From positions 1 to 64,000 of the forward strand of contig JABLTG010000057.1 in NCBI GenBank assembly GCA_016618085.1: a DNA stretch of 64,000 bases. The letters are read 5' to 3'. Under the pieces are notes generated by a model that searched no databases, was not told where the DNA came from, and was given only the letters and a program-made list of their open reading frames with translations. This DNA is from Neovahlkampfia damariscottae (taxonomy: Eukaryota > Heterolobosea > Selenaionea > Neovahlkampfiida > Neovahlkampfiidae). This document shows positions 57,003-64,000 of the stretch, piece by piece (the first letter of the stretch is position 1; each line of letters opens with the position of its first letter). Made by a program: the position numbers and the translations under genes.

Positions 57003-59243
57003 TTATTCTTCCATTTTTAATTTTTTCTTTTTACTTTCATTTGATTTTTCTAATTTTCTTTTTTTTGTTGAATTTACAACTTCATCACCATATTTTCTTT
57101 GATCTTGTGCTTTTCTACTTTTTACTTTACTCTTCTTTTGTAAAGAATCAACATTAATTTCTCTTGAATTTATTGTAGCTCTTGTTAATCTTTCTTTTTT
57201 AGCTTTTCCCACTGAAACATGTTTCTTTTTTTTATCTTTTTCATCTTTTTTTCTATCCTTTTTTCTAAATTTCTTTTCTTTTTCAACATCTAAAAAAAAG
57301 AGAATTAAAATTTATAATAAATCTGAGAATACTTTGAACTTCTTTTTTATCTTTTTCACTTTGAAACCAAACTCTTGCAGGTCTATTTAAAATATCTTTT
57401 TCATAAATAATTCTATTTTGAACTTTTTTTAATTCCATATTTGCTAAATTAAGTTGTTTTAATTCTTCATCTTTTTTTTGTAATTCTCTAAATTTTGGTT
57501 GTAATTTTTCAAGTCTTTTATTCCATAACAATTTTGCTTCAATTGGAATAATTCTATGTTTAACAATATCTTCATTTTTTTTTGCTCTTTTTAAAATACT
57601 TTTTAACAAAGGTCTATCTTCTTCACCAACAAAAGAACAACTAATACCTAATTCTCCAATTCTAGCTGTTCTACCAACTCTATGAATATAAGTTGTCAAA
57701 TCACGTGCCATATCAAAATTTATTACTGTTTTAACACCTTTGATATCTAAACCTCTTGCAGCAATATCAGTACAAATTAAAAAGTTTGATTTATGTAATG
57801 CAAATGATTCTAATGCTTTATATCTCTAAAAATAATTAATTTTATTAATTAACAAAACATACCATATCTTGTGATAAATTTCCATGTAATTCAGATGCTT
57901 TTAAACCTCTTAAATAAAATAACATTTTTAATTTTCTTGCTGTTGTTTTTAAATTGCAAAAAATAATAGTTTCACTTGTATATGTTGTACTACATAAATA
58001 AAGTAATAATGCTTCTTTATGTGAATCATTTTTATCTTTCATTTTAATAAATTCTTGTGATAAAGTTGAAGAAACATTTGCTTTATTATCAACTTGAATT
58101 CTAACTGGATTCTTCAAAGATAATTTAATTAATTTATCAACTTTATCTGTCATTGTTGCAGAAAATAACATTGTTTGTCTATTTTTTGGACAATATTCAA
58201 TAATTTGTCTAAAATGAATCAAAAGTGAATATAATATCTTCCTTACTCAAGTTCATCTTGAAATCCTAATTCAAGTAATCTATCTGCTTCATCTAAAACT
58301 AATATTTCAATATTTTCAAAACCAAATCCTTGTGTATTTAATAAATGATCAATTAATCTTCCTGGTGTTGCAATTACAATATCAGGTTTTGTTTTTAAAG
58401 CTTGTGATTGATTTTTTAAAGGAATACCACCAACAATCAAACATGATGTTATATCTGTATATTTACTGATTTTTTCTGTAACTTTAAAACATTGTTTTGC
58501 TAATTCTCTTGTTGGTAATAAAATTATAACTCTTGTTTCTGATTTTTTTCTATTTCTAAACATTAATCTTTCTAAGATTGGTAATATAAAAGCAGCTACA
58601 AATATTAAACTATTTTGTTAACAACCTTACCTGTTTTTCCTGAACCTGTTTGAGCAGAAGCACACATATCTTTTTAAAAAATAATGAGAACTAACATTTA
58701 AAACTTACCTAATCCATTTAATAATGGTTTAATTGATGATGATTGAATTGGTGTTGGTTTTTCATATCCCATTTCATTAATAGCTTTTAATAAGGGTCTT
58801 GATAAATTCATTTCTACAAAATTCAATGAATAAAACTCTTTTTTTGGTTTTGCAAAATATTGTTTATCGTATTCTTCAGTTTCTAATTCATCTTCGGATT
58901 CTTCTTCTTCTTCTGAATCATCTTCTGTTTTTTTTTTTTTCTTTTTTGTTTCTTCTTCATCGGAATCAGAAATTTCATTTATTTCTTCTTCATCTGAGTC
59001 TTCAACAACCGCAGGAATTCTAAATAACTCCTCTTCAAAATCTTGTTCTTCTTCAATTGGAGCATCTACAAATACTCTTTCTTTAATTGTAGTATCGTTT
59101 GGATCAAATGAAAAAGTTGATTCCACTTCACCTTCTTCCACTTCTTCTTCTTCTTTTTCATCAATATCATTTTCATATTCTATTTCATCATCTGATTCAA
59201 TGGTTAAAATGTAGTCTCTTTTCTTTTTCAAAACGTTTGTCAT
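57003..59243 (-). CDS. DEAD-box RNA helicase, DDX27/Drs1 type
   Basis: Nucleolar helicase for large-subunit rRNA maturation. An acidic N-terminus ([33 protein letters not shown]) leads to [20 protein letters not shown] (Q-motif region with PTPIQ), [11 protein letters not shown] across an intron, [62 protein letters not shown] and [12 protein letters not shown]. The C-terminal tail is basic ([37 protein letters not shown]). About six introns. The N-terminal acidic block and the [12 protein letters not shown] and IIPIEAKLL segments fit Drs1/DDX27. ATTGG at 59285-59289 lies 42 bases upstream. Confidence 0.9.
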
Positions 59244-59347
59244 CTCAATGTGTGCAAAATAGAAAGTAAAGAAAGAGAGCGCTGATTGGTTGAATTTTGG
59301 AATAAAAAAAGTGTTCAAAAAAAATGCATCATTGATTATACAAACCT

Positions 59348-61827
59348 TTAGTTTTTATTTCCAGATCTAACTTTGATATAAAATTTCGAAAATAAAAAAT
59401 CAAAGTTCTTGAATCGTTCTGATAGTTCAATCTTTTCTAAAATATAATTTCTTTGTGTATCTAAATCTAAATCAAAAAGTGGTTTTTCGATTAATTTTCC
59501 AGTTTTATAGTCAGTATATTTGAACAAATCAATTTGATTTTTTATCAATATTTTTGAAATCTCTGATTGAAATTTTTTGATCACAAAACTTTCTGATTTA
59601 CCAGATGAAATGAAATCATTCAATAAAGATGAAACTTGATCTTTGTTCAATAAAGGACATAAAATTGAAGATAATCCTGGAAAATCATTTAATATTTCTT
59701 CTGGACAAATAATTCTAATATTAATACATTGTCTACAATATGCAAATATTTGATTTTGTGATTTTTCATCTCTATCTCGGTATGATTTAATTTCATTCAA
59801 AAGAATCCAATTTTCAATATAACTCAATGCCATCTTCAATTCAACTATTTTAAAAGTTAAAATATTTATCATCAAACTCATATTGAAATCCTTTGCATGT
59901 TTTAACAAAGTATTTGTGATAAATTCATCAATCAAAAATATGATGGTTTCAAAAAAGTGATTAATAATTTGTTGTTCAATATAATTATTTTTGAATATTT
60001 TCAAATATTCATCTAATATTTCAACAATTTCATGTTGAATTTTAATCCTAATTTTTAATTCAATGTTAATATAATTACCCTCTTTTATCAATGGTTTCAA
60101 TAGGTTGTGCAACTAATTCAAAATTTAACATATATCTAGTCATTGGTTTTTCTAATCTTTCATACAAATTTTCAATTAATTGAACATAACTTCTTGAAAG
60201 ATATAAATGTAAAATTGATCCAAATGATGTTGATTCATTAGTCAAGATATTATTATTCAAAAATGAATAAAATTTTGGAGGATATAATATTTCTTTACTT
60301 GATGCACCTGCAAATTCAATTAATTTTTTCAATTCTAAAAATTCTTTTTCGTATTTGAAGATTTGTATTTTTTCATTAATTGAATAATAAATCTTTTTTC
60401 TTGAGTGATACAATTGTCCTATTTGATTAATATCAAAAAAAATAATTACCCAATGAAACATTATAATTATTTCTTTTGTTTGTTGATTGACAGTTCAAAA
60501 TTCTTTGATAAAAATCTTTCATTTTTGGAATCCAATTTTTTGTTGGAGCAATCATTGGATTCATATCTAATTTAAAAATAAATAACAAAAGAAATTACAT
60601 TCTTCTTTTGAAGGTTTTATAATTCCATTTGATAAATTTTGAATAATCTTTGTAATTAAAATTAAAAATCTCATTGCGTCTTGATTCAAAGGTTTATCAT
60701 AAATACCGAGTTGAATAGAAGTTAATAATGATGAGTTAATTAATCTTAAAAATAAAAATCCACCAACTAAGTTCTAATTAGAAAAAAATTAAATTGTATT
60801 ACTTGAAATTTCTGATGATGATAAATTAAAAGGTGCATTCATTGATTTTGTTGGTTTTTCAAATTTCTTCTCAACATTTTCATTTAAAAATTTACAATAC
60901 ACTTTCATTTCTTCGCTCATGTATTCAACAGAATAAAAAATATAACTTAAAAAGTCGTCGCAATATTTTTCTAAATTTTTTATATTTTCTTCTAAATTTT
61001 CATTTTTTTTTATTTTTTTTGGATCAATTTCAAATTTTTTTAAGTTGTTATTAATTTTATCAATAAAAGGATATAAAATTTTTTTCAAGTAAGGAATGGA
61101 AGTTTTTTGAAAAAAATATTTCATTAATTTTGATGCTGTACTGTTGGATCGAAACAAAGTAGTTGCATGAACTGTCATTTCAACTTCTCGTTTCACTGAA
61201 TATTCTAATAATTTCATTATTTCTTCTTTTCCTTTATCCATAAATATCAAAACTATTGATTCCAAAAAATTCTCTTTTGTTTCTTCTATTTTTAGAAATG
61301 ACACATTGAATATTACCTAGTGATGTCATTTCATCTGAAAATGAACAAATAGCTTCAAAATCATTTTCAATTAATTTTACAACTTGATTATACAATTCTT
61401 GTGTTCTATCTTTTGGTGTTGAAGAAAAACAATTTGAAACATGTTCTGGTTTTTCTAATTTCAATAAGTTCAGTAATCTATACAAAGTGTGAATCCAATA
61501 ACAACTTAAGTATATATCATCAATATTTTTCTATTTATTTGTCATTATTAATTTCTTTCAAACCTTTAAACAATAATCAATACATGTTTCAATATTTTTT
61601 AAATATATAGGATTTTCTTCAAGTGTTTTCCATTTTAAAAGGGAAAGATAAATTGGTTTTAATGAAATTGGTAATCCATTGGAAAATTCAACTGGAGCAA
61701 AAAGAATGGTTTCATCCAACAGTTCTCTTTCCATTTTCTCTTTTTTTAAAATTGTCAGTTCATCTATAATATTGTTCTGATGTCTTTCATCATCGTTGTT
61801 AAATGTGTGAATATTTTCTTCACTCAT
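59348..61827 (-). CDS. RasGAP-domain protein with the arginine finger
   Basis: Probable GTPase-activating protein for Ras-type GTPases. The start MSEENIHTFNNDDERHQNNI overlaps an ATTGG on the plus strand. The N-terminal helical part is followed by the RasGAP domain: MTVHATTLFRSNSTASKLMK has the catalytic Arg in LFRSNS, then YLKKILYPFIDKINNN, NAPFNLSSSEISS, and LVGGFLFLRLINSSLLTSIQ with the FLR motif and MRFLILITKIIQNLSNG. After the domain come a long helical region (IRIKIQHEIVEILDEYLKIF) and an uncharacterised C-terminus. Five or six introns of about 30-50 nt near 61310, 61490-61560, 60780, 60570 and 60080. Target GTPase unknown. Confidence 0.85.
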
Positions 61828-61879
61828 TGGTGAGTGGAATTTTTTTTATTGGAATCTGTAAGTGTGTTTGATTGGACAA
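61828..61879. promoter_or_regulatory. 52-bp divergent promoter
   Basis: Between the RasGAP start (minus) and the secreted Cys-rich protein B start (plus). ATTGG at 61826-61830 overlaps the minus-strand ATG, another at 61871-61875 lies 4 bases before the plus-strand ATG, and ATTGG also appears near 61849. Confidence 0.45.
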
Positions 61880-62494
61880 ATGCTTCTAACAAAAATTCTT
61901 GTTTGTTTTTGTTTTGTTTTGACTTTGGTTCAAGCACAAAAATATGCGATTGGAAAAATATTTGAGAAGCCAGGATGTAATGAAAATACTCAACTAGGGT
62001 GGACAGCTGTAGAAATGAATCGATGCTACACTGAAGGAAGTGGTGTTTATGGAAAGTTGACGTGTGAAGGTGATATAGTTCAAGCTCACATGTGTTTTGA
62101 TTCAAATTGTGAATTCTGTCAAATTGGAGCAAAACGACCAACAGGATGCAATACCGAAATTGGAATCAATTACAGTTTACAATGTGGAGACAAACCACAA
62201 CAAAGAGATAAAGAAATTTATGCAAGTGTATATCAATCAAGTAGATGTGAAGGTGATATAAGAGGACATGTTGGTGTAACTCCTCGTTGTATTTCTGGTC
62301 CAGGAATTAGTGTAAGAGCTCAATGTAATGAACGTGAAGGAAGATATATTGGAGAACAATTTGACAATTTAGATTGTACACCACCTGCTAAAAGAGTTCA
62401 ATATGTTCCATCTGGATGTAATAGTATTTTAGGCTTGTCTTATTATCTTCCTCCTTGTGGAAAAAATAAGAATTCAACTAGACTTTTAAAATAA
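61880..62494 (+). CDS. Secreted cysteine-rich protein B
   Basis: Signal peptide MLLTKILVCFCFVLTLVQAQ. The frame extends upstream through the ATTGG element from a non-ATG codon, so the ATG at 61880 is used. The mature part of about 185 residues holds about 16 Cys: NRCYTEGSGVYGKLTCEGDI, CFDSNCEFCQIGAKRPTGC, SSRCEGDIRGHVGVTPRC and CNSILGLSYYLPPCGK. Layout and the CFDSNCEFC motif parallel the CDSKCEIC of the protein at 47875-48504. One exon. Function unknown. Confidence 0.7.
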   Translation: MLLTKILVCFCFVLTLVQAQKYAIGKIFEKPGCNENTQLGWTAVEMNRCYTEGSGVYGKLTCEGDIVQAHMCFDSNCEFCQIGAKRPTGCNTEIGINYSLQCGDKPQQRDKEIYASVYQSSRCEGDIRGHVGVTPRCISGPGISVRAQCNEREGRYIGEQFDNLDCTPPAKRVQYVPSGCNSILGLSYYLPPCGKNKNSTRLLK

Positions 62495-62498
62495 AAAT

Positions 62499-63130
62499 TT
62501 AATAATTATTCAATAAGAACTGATTATAATTCATTGGATTTAGTGATTCAATATCTTTTCCAAAATTTTTTTCTATTTTTTCACTAATTTCTTTTGTCGC
62601 ACCAGAATAGCAAGTAGTTTTGAAATATTTTTCATTTTTTAATTTCAAAATAGATTCTTCACCATTTTTTAAATTTAATTTTTTGATTTCAATTTTTTTA
62701 AAGTTCTTTTCTTCTTTCAATTGATCTAAAACTGCATTTTGATTTTTCAATTTTAAAATATTTTGGATATCTTTCAAAGTAAATTCTTGTATTATTTCAT
62801 TTGGTTCAATAATTTCTTCCTCAATTTCATTTTCTACTTTTTTTATACTCAACTCTTTATTTTTAAATTGGATTTCTTCTTCAAATACATTTGACCATCT
62901 TTCATATCCAAATTTATCTCTAGAGTTTCTAATTCTAAACTCCATTATATTGTCATCTATTATTTTTAACTCATTTAATTTGATATTTTCAAATAAAATG
63001 TAAACTTCTTTAATTTCTTCGATTTTTTTTTCATTTTTTAATTGTTCGTATTTTTCTTTTGTTGATTCTGCAAAAACTAAAATGAATTTTTAGTTAAATG
63101 TTTTGTCATACTTCTCCATTCTAAACCCAT
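62499..63130 (-). CDS. Charged coiled-coil protein, unrecognised
   Basis: About 195 residues. The first exon is MGLEWRK, joined by a 45-nt intron near 63065-63110 to STKEKYEQLKNEKKIEEIKE and VYILFENIKLNELKIIDDN. Then comes MEFRIRNSRDKFGYERWSNV and a Glu/Lys-rich helical part, ending FKTTCYSGATKEISEKIEKN and SLNPMNYNQFLLNNY. No signal peptide, membrane span or known motif. The gene ends 4 bp from the secreted protein B gene, tail to tail. ATTGG at 63145-63149 lies 15 bases before the ATG. Confidence 0.55.
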
Positions 63131-63212
63131 GTCTGTTTTAATCAATTGGCTGAAAATAAAAATTTAAAAATAACCGTTTGTTTTATTGGTTCCTCAATTT
63201 TCAACGACTCTC

Positions 63213-64000
63213 ATGACCATTGTGAGACTTCGCATAAAGAAAGCAAAAAACCTCAGGGTAGCAGATTTAAATGGATTTAGTGATCCTTATGTTATTATTC
63301 ATGTCTTTGAAAATAACAAAGTAGTAGAAAAACACAAGACTTCAGTTATCCAAAAAAACTTAAATCCAAAATGGAACGAAACCTTTGAACTTAAAAAATT
63401 AAACGTAAAATTATCAATAATTAATATTATTTCAGTTAAACGATGATTCTTCTTTTATAAAATTAATTCTCAACGACAAAGATTTTTTAAAACCTGATGA
63501 TGCTTTAGGTTTTTATTTGTTCAACTAATTTGAAAAATATAGGTAATTGTACGATACATAAAGAACACTTTTCAGCAATTTCCGAAAAAGAAACACCTTT
63601 CGTTTTGAACGTTCAAGGAGGAACAGGAAAAGTTTATGTATCTCTTCAAATTGATACATCTGAAAATGTTCAAAAAGAATGGAGTCATTTTCATGATCCA
63701 AAGAAAGCAGAAAATATTGTCATTAATTTTTCCACAAAACAATTAAAAAAAATTTCGTCAACTTTATCTACATCAATGAAAGACATTACTTCAAACAACA
63801 AAATTACCACATTTTTTTTGAATGACGATAAAACATCTGAAGATGAATTAAAATTATCAAATAGCAAAAATTGGTTCAAAACTCAAAAAGAAGTAAAACA
63901 AACTTTTTTTATTTTTCAAATTTTAGGTTTTTATTAAATTTATTAATTATGCTCTTTTTATGGAAATTGATGTCCAAAAAATACCAGAAACATTTCAAGA
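63213..64000 (+). CDS. C2-domain protein, 3' end outside the window
   Basis: N-terminal C2 domain: MTIVRLRIKKAKNLRVADLN, GFSDPYVIIHVFENNKVVEK, SVIQKNLNPKWNETFEL. It keeps the Asp positions (ADLNGFSDPY) expected for Ca2+-dependent lipid binding. Later exons continue the fold (LNDDSSFIKLILNDKDFLKP, FVLNVQGGTGKVYVSLQI). Beyond it is a Ser/Thr/Lys-rich part and, after a 35-nt intron near 63895-63929, FIKFINYALFMEIDVQKIPE, still open at the window end. The domain after C2 cannot be named. ATTGG at 63185-63189 is 24 bases before the ATG. Confidence 0.75.

Noticed and set aside
1-64000. CRISPR arrays, LTR-type elements or long terminal repeats
   Set aside because: No spaced direct repeats or long terminal repeats were seen; the only mobile-type gene is the Fanzor at the left edge.

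Overview
This is a gene-dense stretch of a nuclear genome from a unicellular eukaryote. The DNA is strongly AT-rich (roughly three quarters A+T by eye) and the stops are the standard TAA, TAG and TGA. Genes are packed tail to tail and head to head with 10-100 bp between them. Most are cut by very short GT-AG introns of about 25-50 nt. The gene set is eukaryotic: TOR kinase, retromer Vps26, Rab18-like GTPase, nucleoporins, a NELF-A-like factor, a P4 flippase and F-box/kelch, BTB-TLDc and RasGAP proteins. A frataxin-like protein, an ADCK1-like kinase, an organellar Der/EngA GTPase and a P450 point to a mitochondrion-bearing, free-living, probably amoeboid protist. I do not name a species.

Layout. 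1-1157 is the 3' end of a Fanzor/TnpB-type RNA-guided nuclease gene with an unusually GC-rich, palindromic tail. 1.2-8.7 kb holds a small membrane protein, a Pif1 helicase with a C-terminal beta-sandwich-like domain, an IQGAP-type RasGAP-fold protein and a BTB-BACK-TLDc protein. 8.8-14.3 kb holds Nup54 and a P4-ATPase. 14.6-22.6 kb holds a kelch protein, a frataxin-like protein, Der GTPase and a Nup160-like nucleoporin. 22.7-30.8 kb holds a zinc transporter, several unrecognised proteins, a NELF-A-like protein and a bacterial-type UDP-GlcNAc 2-epimerase. 31-37 kb holds aspartyl aminopeptidase, an LRR protein, a tRNA-Ser(CGA), an ADCK1-like kinase, phosphomannomutase and a secreted JmjC protein. 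37.7-49.4 kb holds a SAM plus papain-like protein, LTA4 hydrolase, a degenerate JmjC paralogue, Vps26, an F-box/kelch protein, SND3/Pho88, a P450, a secreted Cys-rich protein and Rab18. 49.5-64 kb holds TOR, a DDX27/Drs1 helicase, a RasGAP, a second secreted Cys-rich protein, a small unknown and a C2-domain protein running off the end.

The genes do not form one pathway, but several themes recur: secretory and membrane traffic (flippase, Vps26, Rab18, SND3, C2 protein), Ras and TOR signalling (two RasGAP-fold proteins, TOR), nuclear pore and transcription (Nup54, Nup160, NELF-A), and mitochondrial upkeep (frataxin, Der, ADCK1).

The most striking non-genic signal is an ATTGG/CCAAT element, in either orientation, placed a few to about 60 bases upstream of nearly every start codon, often shared by two divergent genes. 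It appears to be the core promoter or initiator element of this organism. Other items worth a look are microexons of 12, 13 and 20 nt, a TOR FRB domain whose rapamycin-contact residues are changed, an HGT-like epimerase with no usable ATG, a JmjC pseudoenzyme next to an intact paralogue, and the Fanzor tail as a candidate guide RNA.
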